From NCBI GenBank assembly GCA_944472155.2, contig OX235277.1, forward strand, positions 10,178,804 to 10,242,803: DNA of 64,000 bases, given 5' to 3'. Position numbers and translations under genes: made by a program. Below, piece by piece: positions 1-12,079 of this stretch. Source of the stretch: Trichobilharzia szidati. Its lineage: Eukaryota; Platyhelminthes; Trematoda; Strigeidida; Schistosomatidae. The notes under the pieces are model-generated. The model did no database searches. It worked only from the letters and a program-made list of their open reading frames with translations, and had not been told where the DNA came from. Within the stretch, counting starts at the first letter, position 1. Each line of letters opens with the position of its first letter.

Positions 1-200
1 GTTAATTACTATAACGATAATCAACTCGACTGCTACTATACTACGTCTATTTATCCGTTGTGCCTACCAATTCACTGAGACACACAAATGTCAAAAGACA
101 AAGGCTGGCTGGCTGGTCTGTGACTGTCAGATATTGATTGTATTATGTTCATCTATTAGGAAACAAAACATCATAGTTATATATTTAATCTATCACAACA

Positions 201-272
201 ATGCAGTTGCCTGACAACCGTGAGAATGGACTGTTCTTATTGGCGGGAAATGGTGATCCGACAGAGACGAAG
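201..272 (+). other. possible first coding exon, unknown gene
   Basis: An ATG in the context ACAACAATG opens 24 codons (MQLPDNRENGLFLL onwards) that stop at a good donor, AAG followed by GTGAGA. No matching downstream exon or protein family was recognised, so it may be chance. The rest of 1-700 shows no repeat or gene that I can name. Confidence 0.2.
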
Positions 273-699
273 GTGAGACAGAAGACGATGAATTGATCTC
301 ACACATTAAATCACAGTATGCGTTATAGAAATGATCGATCGATATATAGTAAGTCCATGAGAAGATGGATCACACGATTCATGAAAAAGGATGATCTACT
401 ATGCTATTTTATGCTGGATCCTGTCATTAATTTCATTAATAAGGCGAATAAAATTCTGATGAAGTGTACTAGCGTTAGTTAGTTAGTTTGACCGATTGAC
501 ATTTCCGCTAACCTTCATATTCGACTACCTCCATATACCATAAAAAGTGAAGTACATGAAGTTATGAAAGCCAATTTTACATATTAGTTGTATACAGAGT
601 GGATACATGACATACTTTGTGTATTAATTAATACTGAGTGAAATTCTCATGGAAATAAAAGTATGTGTAGTGGACAGTTGAGTTTTGCATATATTGACG

Positions 700-2178
700 C
701 TGTATGCGCATAAACAGACGTGATATGCTTTCCGCTATTAGGCAAACTACCCGAGGATTGGAAGAAAGGATAATTATTCAAACTACCAAAGAAAGGAGAC
801 CTAGGTCAATGCAAGAACTGGCGCGGAATTATGGTCCTGTCTATCCCAAGCAAAATACTAAGCCGCATCAACCTGGAGAAAATCAAACATGCCATGCTGG
901 ATGAAAAACTTCGACCGGAACAGGCTGGATTGAGGAGAAACAAGTCATGCTTTGATCAGATCGCCACATTACGGATCATCATTGAACAAAGCTTGGAATG
1001 GCAGTCACCTCTCCGTCTCAACTTCATCGACTTTGAAAAGGCCTTCGATAGCGTCGATAGAGAGGTGCTTTTGCAACTACTTCGCTACTACAAAGGGGTG
1101 CCACCGACAATTATACATCTGATCCAACAGCTGTACGACAATGCTGCTGCATGCGAAGTAATCCACAACGGGAAACTTACGGAATCCTTCGAAGTGAGGA
1201 CAGGAGTAAGACAAGGCTGCCTACTGTCGCCAATGATTTTCCTGATTGCAGTAGACTGACTGGATAATGCGACAAACAGTGGGCAATGAGGAAACAGGCA
1301 TAAAATGCACTCACACAAAAACTTTGAGGACCCGGACTTCGCCGATGATATATGTCTGATTTCCCACAAACTGGAAGATATGCAAGTGAAAAGCAACAAG
1401 TTGGCAGAAGAAGTATCAAAGATAGGAGGGACTTCAGGTGAACATAGAGAAGACAGAGTTAGGTGATGAAGATTAATGGACAAGAACAACAACAACAGAC
1501 AACGATCAGCATAAATGGGAGGAACCTGAAAGAAACAACCTCTTTTACCTACCTGGGAAGCATCGTTTCAACTACAGGCGGAACAGATGAGGATATCAAA
1601 GCAAGAATCGGAAAAGCAAGACAACGTTTCACTACTCTCAAGTCTGTGTGGAGGTCAACAGCACTCAGCATGAAAAATAAGATCCGGATTTTCAACTCCA
1701 ATGTGAAGTCAGTCAGTGCTACTATACGGATCAGAGACTTGGCCAGCGCGTCATAAAAAGCATCTCAAACAAACTACAGACCTTTCATTAACAGTTGTCT
1801 TCGCTCAATACTCAAGATCAGATGGCCGGCCAGAAAAGATCAACAACGGGTATCTCTAGAAATGAGCGAACCAACCAGGAACCGATTGTGAAACAAATAG
1901 GCAGGAAGAAATGGAGATGGATTGGCTGGACATACTCTGAGGAAACCATCAAGTGACATCACTAGATAGTCATTTCTCGAGTGGAACCCGGCCGAAAGGG
2001 AAGCGGCGAGTTGGTCGTCAGTGCAAGGGTGACTTGGAGGAGGTGATGTGAAGAGGAGATGAGAACGTGTGGGCAGACTTGGAGCCAGGTGAAAGCTCTA
2101 GCAGAGAACCGAACGCAATGGAGACGCACGGCTAAAGCCCTATGTTCCTCTAGTAACTAAAGGAAACAATAATAATAC
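700..2178 (+). mobile_element. RTE-clade LINE copy 1 (SR2-like), 5'-truncated and decayed
   Basis: Remnant of a non-LTR retrotransposon. It starts inside the reverse transcriptase domain and continues to the 3' end. Readable pieces include SKILSRINLEKIKHAML and FIDFEKAFDSVDREVLLQL (RT motif A) at about 1020-1080. Motif B follows as TGVRQGCLLSP. An FADD motif (about 1340), the thumb segment TYLGSIVSTTGGTDEDIKARI, and a 3' tail with GAAGCCCTATGTTC-type sequence running into AAT repeats complete it. Stops and frameshifts near 1258, 1450 and 1755 break the frame. The family is the same as the copies near 13.4, 28.7, 39.8 and 46 kb. Confidence 0.85.
831..1259 (+). pseudogene. reverse transcriptase fragment of RTE copy 1
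   Basis: The longest open stretch in this copy (about 142 codons). It carries RT fingers and palm with the motif FEKAFDSVDREV and the substrate-grip motif GVRQGCLLSPMIF. A TGA at 1257-1259 replaces the tryptophan expected in the family segment VDWIM, so the element is not coding-competent. Confidence 0.8.
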
Positions 2179-4239
2179 GCAAATTCGAAGACAATCTTTA
2201 AATCGACCATAATGTTTCAGGGCGCCAATCTCTTATCGAGATCACTTGCACATTCACTTCACATTAATTGATTCCTCAATCAAGTTTACTTTATGGGGAA
2301 TGTTACGAATGTGCAACATGGAAATTATTCAATCCACAATCTCTCTCCCAGTAATGCCTAGTGAAGATGGTTTTGTGAATCCTACAGAAATTACATTTGC
2401 ATGTTTAGTGAAGTATAGGCGTCAAATATGGAGGTGAACATGGTTCAACTGTAAACAGTTATGCACAGTGTGTTGTTAAGTTTTCAGAATAGAGGAACAC
2501 CTAAAAATATTCTAAGATACTCGGTTAGAAATACGTGATGTGCTGTTGATGAGGATAACAATGTCAAAAGATGCAACGTAGACATTGAATCGTGATACTG
2601 CATCATCTGTACTGCTTCATGTGTATGGGTGGAAATTTCAGGAGAAATTCATCTCCACTATTGGTGATGAAAAATATTGGAGCATTAGGCATACAGTATC
2701 AGTGGAAGCGGTAAACACAGACAATAGAATAATAATGATAGAGCTGACTAGATTTAGTTCTCATAATCAACACAATCCATGTGTATAATAATACCACACA
2801 CTGAGTTAATACATTAAGTGTTAGAGTAATGAAAAATAAACGAGTAATTGCCTTCTCCAATGCACTGCAACACACTACACTACACTTGCAACAGTCATGA
2901 GAACCACCAACATCTGTTAGAGTATCAGTCAGCTAAGCACACCATGACAGAACACTAATAAAGTTGAGATTTTCTTATACACTGAATCCACATAACCCAT
3001 CTGACACCCTCACCAATCGGTGGGAATATACATTAAATCCACTCAGAGACAACCTTCCAACTTACGATAATTACTGTCCAAACACATTGTAAGTACGAGG
3101 AAAGACGCATAACATCATAATAAATTATGTTACTACAGAAGGCTCTGTTCGCATTTACAGATGATCTCCATGTCCTGATTGCATTCATTTGTCAAACAGC
3201 ACTGTTCTTCACACGAAAACAGGCTGCATTGTTATCGTGAGACGTGAAGTCTTCATTGAATGATGATACTTTTCCGAATGGTGCAGCTTCTACATCAAGT
3301 AGACTATTTGTGTAGACGACATTGCCTTCCAACTATCCCGTCTTGCTCATTGTAGCAATATTTTGAGACAGTTCGCCTGAAACACTAATCATTGCAACCA
3401 ATATGCTAGGAGTGTGTGACAGTCAGATCACATGGTGGGGACGCCAACTCGACTAGTCAGGAAATGAGAATTCCTATCCATCCAGAAAACATATAACACA
3501 AATTTATGAAGACTGATTCAAAAGGAGGACTTACGAAGCGAAATTTCATTAAGCATGACGGGTAAGTCCAGTCCTTGTTTCAATGGACAAATTTCAAGCT
3601 TAGCATAAAGCTAAACAAGAAAGCAGTCTGCCTAAATTCGACTCAATGGAAAACCCATGTGAAGACCATCGATTTGTCTCTAATAAGGATTGTTGAATGT
3701 GAAGTGTACACTCATCATTCATAGTGCATTCATCTTACAATTAGGTCTTTCAGACAGGTAATTGGAATTCCGATGTTGAACTGCTTTTCCAGTATCTGTT
3801 GACACATGAATTCGACAGTCTCCATATAAGTGTTCCGTCCATGTGTGAATAGTGATGTGACATGTAAGGATAGCATTTGCTTCCCATTCACACTGGCCAC
3901 ATGTAGGTTGTAAATGGATTGAAAGCCATTGCTAACACGATGATTTACGACATTGTTGTGTGATGGTTTGAAGAGTTAACCTAGCCACTTTGTCACTCCA
4001 CAGTAGGTGGAATTAGACATGTGTAGGATTGAGCGAAGAGGTAAAGCAATCAGACAGCTAAGTCAGAAGAAGATCAAATTGAAAACAGAAGAATTTAATA
4101 GATTTGGTCGCTTACTAAGGAGTTGAACTGATTAAGTGAAAATCAAAATGAAATTTGAGTGGAATTTTATGCAACAGAACCAAACATACCACTAAAGCAA
4201 ATGAACATATTCATGGCTCATGTTGAATAGACACGAATA
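2179..4239. other. no gene recognised
   Basis: About 2 kb without a family I can name. Short open frames (for example near 2250 and 2590) have no recognisable domain. The sequence is AT-rich and may include old unrecognised repeats. Confidence 0.4.
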
Positions 4240-4990
4240 AAGCTGTAAATAGGTAGAAGCATCTATTACTGCATGTATTTCGACGACAATAATATGGATA
4301 ACGCATCCACGATGTTTGAAGACGTCAATGTAACTCACACTCACATAGGATTTACAGTGGACCGTGAAGGTAACAATCAATTGCACTTGGGGTGGCTGGA
4401 AAATCCATGTACAGGATAGAAACTTGGACTGGCCAACACTTGAATTATCAGAGATTTTGACCAATTGCGGTCCAAATCGGAGCCTAGTGAGAACGTTGTT
4501 CAGCACAGCTGGGGCTTTGTGGTTGGAAGATGAGATCGAAGAGGAACTCTTACTTATCGATGGGGAGCTTATCGACAATGGATACCCTAGAAATTTCATG
4601 TTCAAATATGGGAAGGAGGAAACACGCATGGACTGAAACCCGAAATGGTTGAATAAAGACCAGTTTTTATGTGTCTAGGCTAGCGTAAACAGGTGAAGAA
4701 GTATCCACAAGAACTCAATAGATAATTGAAGGTGTATAGAAAAGAGCATTTCTCGCCACCAGACTCATTTACTCAGTCAGAAATAGATAATCATCCTGCT
4801 CATGTCAACTCCACCCAAGTGCATCTACCAACTCACCTGCACTCATGACAGAAAGTACGTAGGAGTGAGTGAGAGCAGAACGTCTACTAGATTTTCGGAG
4901 AATATCTTTAAAATTGTCAATATGATGAGCAGCGACAGTGTTGTCAAGTGCAATTGTCAGACAGGCGCTTAATTGACAAGGGTTGGGACA
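4240..4990 (+). mobile_element. Penelope-like element remnant (RT end and GIY-YIG start)
   Basis: Degenerate PLE. A frame near 4310-4380 reads like the PLE segment following the catalytic palm (HIGFTVDREGNNQLHLG). A second near 4540-4610 reads LIDNGYPRNFMFKYG, matching the PLE linker helix. Near 4815-4890 CIYQLTCTHDRKYVGVSES resembles the GIY-YIG endonuclease start (paired cysteine replaced by histidine). Frames are scattered over all three phases, so it is long dead. A solo LTR follows it at 4999. Confidence 0.6.
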
Positions 4991-4998
4991 TGCAGTGG

Positions 4999-5301
4999 TG
5001 TGGTGAGAGCTGGCTGCTAGCCAAAGTTAGTAGACAGTAATTGACGTCAATGTTTATCCCCCAATATTGATGGTGAGAAAATGAGAACAAAGGCTTTGCG
5101 TAGGCGGATACAGTTAGCATATGGATGATCTGACACAGTCACAAAGAGATGCAAGGTTAACTTTCTGTGAGAAACAACCAATCAACAGACTGTACTTTCT
5201 ACTAACAATAATCTACAATAATGTACATTAAAATCTATAAATATGTGTTGATTTTCCTTAATAAACGATCTGTTGTCTGGCCCTTGTCTTCTGTTGTTAC
5301 A
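4999..5301 (+). mobile_element. solo LTR copy 1 (303 bp)
   Basis: Begins TGTGGTGAGAGCTGG and ends GTTGTTACA, so it has TG...CA termini. It is flanked by the 4-bp direct repeat GTGG, and an AATAAA lies about 40 bp before the 3' end. The same sequence occurs at 10820-11116 (-), 12497-12833 (-) and, diverged, at 60386-60747 (+). No internal gag-pol is present. The superfamily cannot be fixed from the LTR alone; a 4-bp TSD would suit Ty3/Gypsy or BEL/Pao. Confidence 0.72.
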
Positions 5302-6309
5302 GTGGGAGTTAGTCAGACTGTGGAAGTAATCAGTATGCGATGGAGTCATTTCTATCGAAAGATTTCAAGCTAACATGTGTACACGGGAAGATGGCTCCAG
5401 CGCAATAAATCTCTCACTACCTTGATAATTGTAGTCGTTTTGTTCATGTGCTTTTGTGGTTTGTTCAGTTGAGTAACATCTCATTCAATTTTGACCTTCA
5501 CCTACTGAGTTGAACTCACTGCTAACTTTCCAAATCGACTGACTTGAATTATTCTTTTCTATTTGCTAATTTCACTTCACTATTCACCCCCACCCCAGCC
5601 CACCAACCCTCCTGAACTCTCTGTAGTGTACATTGTACCTTCGAACTCTTGTTTGAACGAACTCACCTGACCTTTAACCCCACTTCCCCTTTGGATTCGT
5701 GAATCTCCTGTACGGTTTCGGTTTCGCTCTCTCACTGTGCTTTCACCTAGCACACTCTCCGAGCTTACCACCGTCTCAACTGCAGATAAGTATATACCCT
5801 CTTAATCTTTATCAAATCTTATATTGCTTTTGGGTAAATATAACTCTGTTCCAGTCACGCTAGTTATCTCAAGTCTTTTACCTTGATTCAGTTCGTTAGT
5901 ATTTGCGCGTTAGGCAGAGTACTATTAAGGTTATAAAGCAGTGAAGGAGTTTTTGTAAGAGTGGCTAATTTAGGGCTAAGTTAACCCAAGTCTAACTCTT
6001 ACATCTCCATCATAATGTGTATAAATTCATTGTGTTGTTCCATGTTGTATTTTGTCTCTAGTCCATCCTTGTTTCCAAGTGAAATCTGAACTCTACCCAC
6101 CCATTGTCTAATTACTCTGTACACATAGTTACTCCCTCACCGTTGGATAATTCGTCTACTGACATTATTTTCGTGATAAGGTTGTTTTCGCTGTCTATCT
6201 AAAACTCGAAGTCATTGTGAAAAGTCTGTTGAGAGAAGCATTGTGTAACTTATAGCTGATTTATCTAGGAGATGTAGTCAGTTGACGAGAATCCAGGAAA
6301 TGAGACGAG
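5302..6309. other. no gene recognised
   Basis: About 1 kb with a C-rich stretch at 5580-5700 and no recognisable coding or repeat signature. Confidence 0.4.
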
Positions 6310-6323
6310 ATGGTATTATCCTG

Positions 6324-7675
6324 TATTAGTTTGTTTATTAGATGTTTCACACAGTGAAACAGTATTGTTTACTGGATAGGTGGGAAAACATAGCGATTGA
6401 AACGTTAACCCCCACCCTAAAAGTATGATGGAGGTATGTAGATGACACATTCACTGTACTTAGAACACAAGATATAGATAAATTTTTCGAACACATTAAC
6501 TCAAAGGTGGAGGCAATACAATTCACTTGTGAATTGGAAAGTCAGGAAGGGGAGCTTCCAATGTTAGATTGCAGTGTAAAAAGTAAAGAAGATAGGAAAT
6601 TAAACACTAGTGTTTACAGGAAACCCACACATTCAAATAGATATTTGGACTTCAGATCATCCCATCTTATGTCAGTGAGAATAGGATTGGTGAAATGTTT
6701 AAATAATAGAGCACAAAAACTAAGTAGGACCAAAGAAAATCTAAGACAGGAAGTGAGGCATATAAGGGAAGCCTTGCAACTTAATAATTACCCGGATAAA
6801 TTAGTCAGAAAGTATGTAGGGAAATGTACAAATAAAATAAATAATGATAGTAGTGATAGTGATAATAACAATAATATGAATGACGACATGCACGTCAAAT
6901 ATGCGCAAGACAACACCATCATTGAGGAATCTAAATCATCAGTAGTAATTCCATACAAAGAAGGAACCTCCAAAACCTTACAGAGAACTCCTAACAAGGT
7001 AGGAGTAAAAGTGGCTGGCATTCACACCCACAAACTCAGTTAGAAACAAGCTTTGTCGGTTAAAGGATCAATCCTGTGGAGCCTTTAAAACAAAACAATT
7101 TAGTTTATCTAATACACCGCCTGCAATGATTGTCAAGTCAAATACATAGGTCAATCTAGTAGAACAGGGTCAGTCAGTCAGACTGGCAGAGCACGAAAAC
7201 CGAGCAAAATCTAGATTGGTTGACCCGAATAAAATAAGAAATCTAGAGAATAGTTCAGCTTATAGCACTCACTGCATGCAATCACACACCACCATACAAT
7301 AGGATAGGATAAGATGACAATTTTAAAATCTTATGTCACAGGGTGGACGGAGAGATTGAAAACAGAAGTCTTGTTTATCGAATCAACTGCAAACCAACAC
7401 GTGTAATAGGAATGATTCAACACCTGTCTCAGATATGTGCGAAATTCTGCTACCCCAACGACGATAAATAGGAGAGGACAAAGAAAACTATAAAACTCAA
7501 GTTTCGAAGTCGTGTGTTTATAATTGATATGAGTATGAACAATAATAAATTTCGTTCGAAACTGTGTCATCCAGTAAATAATACTGTTTCACTCACTGTG
7601 TGACACATCTAATAAACGAACTAATATGGAATTACTCACTACCACAGTGCCTTAGTTTTACACACACATATTAAT
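6324..7675 (+). mobile_element. PLE-A copy with 14-bp TSD
   Basis: Short Penelope-like retroelement bounded by the perfect direct repeat ATGGTATTATCCTG at 6310-6323 and 7676-7689. The left end is a 57-bp inverted copy of the terminal repeat whose direct copy sits near the right end (about 7565-7620). Between them is a 5'-truncated RT starting just before the catalytic WRYVDDTFTVL motif (about 6427-6460), and a degenerate GIY-YIG domain near 7110-7290. The inverted terminal piece is typical of PLE integration products. Confidence 0.9.
6427..7042 (+). pseudogene. PLE-A reverse transcriptase, C-terminal half
   Basis: An open frame from the YVDD motif through the PLE-specific thumb and linker: LPMLDCSVKS, VYRKPTHSNRYLDF, and a low-complexity N/D/S stretch at about 6838-6885. 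It stops at 7042, before the GIY-YIG domain, which lies in other frames (CNDCQVKYIGQSSRT-type pieces near 7115-7170). Palm and fingers are missing through 5' truncation. Confidence 0.8.
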
Positions 7676-7794
7676 ATGGTATTATCCTGATTGCAAATAT
7701 TTTGGTTCGTTTTCTATGTTTAAACTATTCAAATTTATTCGGCGAACTGATGAGATTAACTAACCGTGTCTTTTTATTGTTACTAATAAGTATA

Positions 7795-8966
7795 AAAATC
7801 CCACTATACCATATTTAGCACGTACTTTATGTGATGAAAATAGTGTCAGGCATGAACTAACTAACCTTCTGTGCACTACTAAATAAACCATTTCTTCCAC
7901 CCTTAAATCATCAAACTTTATTGTTATTGTATTTCTTATATTTATAATCCTTTCAATTTTTTGTTTTGTTTATTTTTTCTCATAAGTAAGGACATAATTT
8001 TAAGCTGTATTATAACTGTTAATTTTGTATTTCCCCTCACCACTCTGCTATATCAACAGAACATTAGATTCAATAATCTATAACATGCTAAAATTTCCAA
8101 ACTGAATCGGCAGTACTTTTTGAAAAAAACTCACTGTTATTATTATTCAAATCACCGAAAATACCCATTGAGTCATGAAGAAAATAAAAGACAGATTCAG
8201 CGAAGAAAATTTTCGTTATCGACGAAATCATCTTCAGAGGCTGTACAGTCGTATTTATACTTACAAAAATATATAGTGGTCTATTATTGAGTAATAGGGG
8301 GTGACATAACTGATATAATTGCTCAGAAGTGGCTTTAGAAGTGAAAATTAAAAGTTGTAAATTACGTAGTACTCAACGGCACAAAGATAGAAATCTGATA
8401 AGGTTTAAATTGCTACTAAGTGAGAATAAAGGTATTTGAGTGTCAATTTGACATGTGTGAAGAGGGTGTGAAAATATACAAAAGGAGCATATGAGAGTGA
8501 TAATAGTGAATTAATTATTAAAGCAAAAGCAGACTAAAAGTGAAATTAGAATGAAAAGAAAAAAAATCAAAATATATTTTATTTACAAGGAACGACTAGT
8601 GAAGAGGTTAAGACCAAGGTAGAATAAGAGATTGGACAAACTTTTTCTGTATACAGAGTTCAGGGTTGTATTGATGAATTGCTAGAGCCTCCGCCATACA
8701 CAAAAGCTGAAACCTGACGCCCTCTTTACCATTTGGCTTCACTTTGTAGATGATCTCACTATTATTATTATTATATTTAATATTCTCAATTCGTGCTTCG
8801 AATATTTTTGAGTTTATATCGTAAACGTGGATAAATTCCTCTGGTTAATTTCGTTTTAATTTTTAATTTTATTTATATTCTAAGTAAGTAAGATGCAATA
8901 TTGTGACAAATGCTGAGAATTCCATTCTGTATTACAAGTACTGTTTTTGGAATAAAGTAGATTATT
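7795..8966 (+). mobile_element. LINE-E copy 1, 3' end, interrupted
   Basis: 3' end of a non-LTR retrotransposon also present at 11692-13962. It has the last codons of the ORF (PYLARTLCDENSVRHELTN) at about 7805-7880, then a 3' UTR to 8150 that resumes at about 8757 and ends near 8966 in an ATT-repeat tail. The gap is filled by PLE-related sequence inserted in the TTA-rich part of the UTR. Clade is uncertain (CR1/Jockey-like group). Confidence 0.6.
8150..8757 (-). mobile_element. PLE-C terminal-repeat-like insertion
   Basis: A 600-bp block interrupting LINE-E copy 1, flanked on both sides by TATTATTATT. Its start contains CAGCGAAGAAAATTTTC (8198-8214), also found in the 70-bp insertion at 52498-52567. 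On the minus strand it reads CTGAAGATGATTTCGTCG, a phrase typical of PLE terminal repeats. No coding domain was seen. Confidence 0.4.
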
Positions 8967-8972
8967 ATTATT

Positions 8973-9537
8973 CCGAGTTGATCACGGACTGATGTCAATT
9001 AGAGAACCATTGAAAACCAGGGAGTACTGGACAGCTGCTGTTTCATCCTAGTTTGGGAATCATCGGCAGTACGCACCCACTGCCAGGGTTCGAACCCAGG
9101 ACCTTCCGGTTACAAGGCAAGCTCGTATACCATTCAGCCACTGGGAACCAACCCGATTCGATGGCTAGTGCGTGAATTCTAACTTCTACCAATTCGTGAT
9201 TTAGCGTGACCCCAACCATTGTCGTTGGTGGGACATGCATCCACACACGTGACATCTAAGTGAACCTCACTGGTCACGACTTCTCACTAGGACTCCATCC
9301 TGTAGCAAGTCACTAGCGAGCATCAGATTAATTTTCTATAGTTTGCTTTGTAAGGGTTAGTTATGTTTTACGATTTGATCACGGGTTCGAATCCTAGTGG
9401 GTGCGTACTTCCGATGATTCCCAAACTAGGATGAAACAGCAGCTGTCCAGTACTCCCTGGTGGTTTTCAATGGTTCTCTAATTGACATCAGTCCGTGATC
9501 AACTCGTAAAACATAACTAACCCTTACAAACCAAACT
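8973..9537. mobile_element. foldback SINE composite, copy 1
   Basis: Direct repeats GTAGATTATTATTATT at 8957-8972 and 9538-9553 bracket a 565-bp unit. Its ends are inverted arms of about 105 bp (8975-9080 against 9399-9506) built from a tRNA-derived SINE. The left arm, read on the minus strand, has an A-box-like GTGGCTGAATGG and B-box-like GGTTCGAACCC (tRNA-like part about 9080-9150). A second inner inverted pair lies at 9338-9375 and 9505-9541. A second copy is at 19259-19805. Confidence 0.7.
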
Positions 9538-9553
9538 GTAGATTATTATTATT

Positions 9554-10221
9554 AACTGGCTACAATCGATTCAAGTTTTGCCTATTATAATGTCTGTAAA
9601 CTGGCTTTGTTCTGGTCAAATTCATCTAAATGTCATACACATCCTGTAGACAGGAGTGATGAACAGCAACAACAACAAATGGTGCTGTAAATAAGTAACA
9701 ACACATCGTGATCCAACCAAAAAATTAAACCGATTCGTCTAGTTTCATTGATGTATGCATATTATATATATATGCACAAGGTAATTCAGATATACTTTAT
9801 TGATTATTTTATGAAGTCTGTCTGTCTAACTTGGAAACAATTGAAAATGTGTAGGTCATATGTTTTACCGTAATGGCTAAATGACAGTTAATAGAGAAGT
9901 TAGAAAAATTGTGTCAAGTTGGTTTATTTCTCACTGATATCTGACATTGTCTAGAAATAAATAATCAAGTCCATGAACTTGGAAGTAATGTCGAAGTTTG
10001 TCTATTGACTCATTGTAACTGAACGACTGGAATAAAATGGTAAATAAATTTGATATGATATCGATTTGTGTGGAATAAAATTACTAGTCTTGTGAATATT
10101 TCTTATTTCTCAGGGAGGAAGCATTACACTGTATGTCCGCGGAAGTAGTCCACCTCATTACTTAATGAGGCTGGTGTCCCTCAGTGTGTTGTTCTTTCTC
10201 CTCTTCGGTTTTCTTTATTGA
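9554..10221. other. no gene recognised
   Basis: AT-rich sequence with a short alternating TA tract near 9760-9775; no recognised gene or repeat. Confidence 0.4.
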
Positions 10222-10483
10222 TATAAGTAAAAACTTGGGCACTGTGGTAGAGTATAACTCCATTATGGATAAGATTTCATTTTGATAATGTGTCACACAT
10301 TGCTGTTATACAGTAATATTAACTGATGACGTTTCGAGCACAAACTATTGCTCATAATCATATCAAGTTACTCACACAACTTCCTTGCTTCATTTATATA
10401 AATGAGTGGAATTGATGATTAGATATTGGAATAAAAATCAATATGGGAGAATGTACATTCAGAAATAATAATATGAGTGTTAT

Positions 10484-10717
10484 TTTTTTAAAATTCCTTT
10501 ACGTTCTTAGTAGAACAACATAGGGCTTCAAGCTAGAGGCTTGAAGTTTCGGTAGTAGTGGTGTTTATTTTTACGAGATGGGGTTGTTAGCTTCATGCCC
10601 AACCTTCCCTCTTCACCAGTCTTCTTACTAGCTTAGCGAGGCAAAGGAAGAGCGCGTCGGCCGGGAATCGAACCACATGTAAGCGTGGCGAGCATCCTAC
10701 CACTGTACCACCGACGC
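10484..10717 (-). mobile_element. tRNA-derived SINE, alpha tail, copy 1
   Basis: The minus strand starts with a tRNA-like head (GCGTCGGTGG...GGTTCGATTCCC, 10650-10717) containing A- and B-box-like motifs. A body of about 110 bp and the tail GAAGCCCTATGTTGTTCT complete it. The tail matches the RTE LINE 3' end. Sister copies are at 25407-25631 and 47608-47738. Confidence 0.8.
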
Positions 10718-10819
10718 TTTACTTAATTAGTGTTTCTTTAATAATAACTAAGTTACTTTCTGAATTAAAAACTTATTTGTACTATTAAAGAATGCTTTAA
10801 GTAGACATAGGAGTACTAT

Positions 10820-11116
10820 TGTAACGACAGAAGTCGAGTCAGGCAACAGATCGTTTATTAAGGAAAACCAACACATATTTATAGATTTTGATGTATATTA
10901 TTGTAGATTATTGTTATTAGAAAATACAGCCTTTTGATTGATTGTTTCTCACACAAAGTTAAACTTGCATCTCTTTATGGTTTTGTCAGTTCACCTGTAT
11001 GTTAACTGTATCCGCCTGTCCATCTTGACCTTGTTTTCATATTACTAATATTTGAGACATAAACATTGACCTCAATTACTGTCAACCAATTTGGCTAGCA
11101 ACCATCTCTCACCACA
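10820..11116 (-). mobile_element. solo LTR copy 2 (297 bp) with 4-bp TSD
   Basis: TGTAAC...CACCACA on the plus strand, the reverse of the LTR at 4999-5301. CTAT is repeated exactly on both sides (10816-10819, 11117-11120). It sits inside the block interrupting PLE-A. Confidence 0.78.
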
Positions 11117-12079
11117 CTATCATTTCTGAATTTCAAGAAAAGATCAATCATGGATATACAGCTATCTATAAGAACTGAATTCAAGTAAAACGACATTTTT
11201 AATTCCAGTTAAAATGAATCTTGAGATCTTATCACTAATCGTGTCCGGCCCTTGAGTGATCAATTACAATCACGTGGGAAATAAGACGAGTGTTTTTGTA
11301 GTCATAATAAGTAACTTGTTAGAATGTTATGATGTACGTGAATTGAAATAGAATTTTAAGATTATTTATCATCCTCCTCTGATTTGACTGACTGGTAGTA
11401 ATAATATCTTCCATATTTCTGTTATTTGCATTGAGTCATTTCTGTTGCATGTGTTGTGTTGGATGTAGACTCGATGAACCGGGCAGGATTCAGTAATCAA
11501 TCTCTCTCTCCACTTACATAGATTACTTCTTAGAATCTTAGCCCTTTCCCATCCTATATTGTGTGGTTGTGTGTTAATGCGTGAAGTGAAATTGCTGAGC
11601 TTTTTTCTAAATTACTCATCTACTCGAATGGGGTCAACCATTCTTACCTTAGCTAAATTCGTATGTTCCGACAATCTGACTTGCCTCACTCTGATGATGA
11701 AGTGGAGTTCGTTAAGTATGCGAATGGTATGACTGTTTCAAGGCCTGTTAACTCCCTGTTAGACTTTACTATGATAAACAACTTTCTATGAGGTGTCAGC
11801 AAATGGTCTTAAACTAAATCCTCCCAAATATCAGACTGTTAATTTCGGTTTATGATGTCCTTTGTAAAACTGATGATAGTGATATAGAAACCAAGTCTGA
11901 CGTCAAATATCTTGGACTAATTCTCTCTTCTGGTGTTCGCATATCTTAACGATTTCTACAAAATATATTCCATCTGACTGTTTACATTAAGAAGTTGAGG
12001 CACTCAGGCATAACTCAACTTCTCCTCCTCATGCATCTCACCTATTCTTCTTGGCTGTTCACCCGTATTCTTTCCTGGG

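Larger units (their letters stand above)
10222..11691 (-). mobile_element. PLE-A copy, interrupted by SINE and solo LTR
   Basis: Minus-strand PLE-A. 10222-10483 is the terminal repeat (matches 27770-28010). It resumes at about 11270 and continues to 11691 with the degenerate GIY-YIG region seen also at 23000-23130 and 27300-27560. The intervening 0.8 kb holds a SINE (10484-10717), unassigned sequence and a solo LTR (10820-11116). The terminal repeat contains the GAAACGTC hairpin described in the findings. Confidence 0.7.

Noticed and set aside
1088..1495. 135-codon minus-strand open frame
   Set aside because: Antisense shadow of the RTE reverse transcriptase on the plus strand.
9043..9255. 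70-codon minus-strand frame with readable peptide
   Set aside because: Lies in the tRNA-like SINE arm; it arises from the non-coding SINE sequence.
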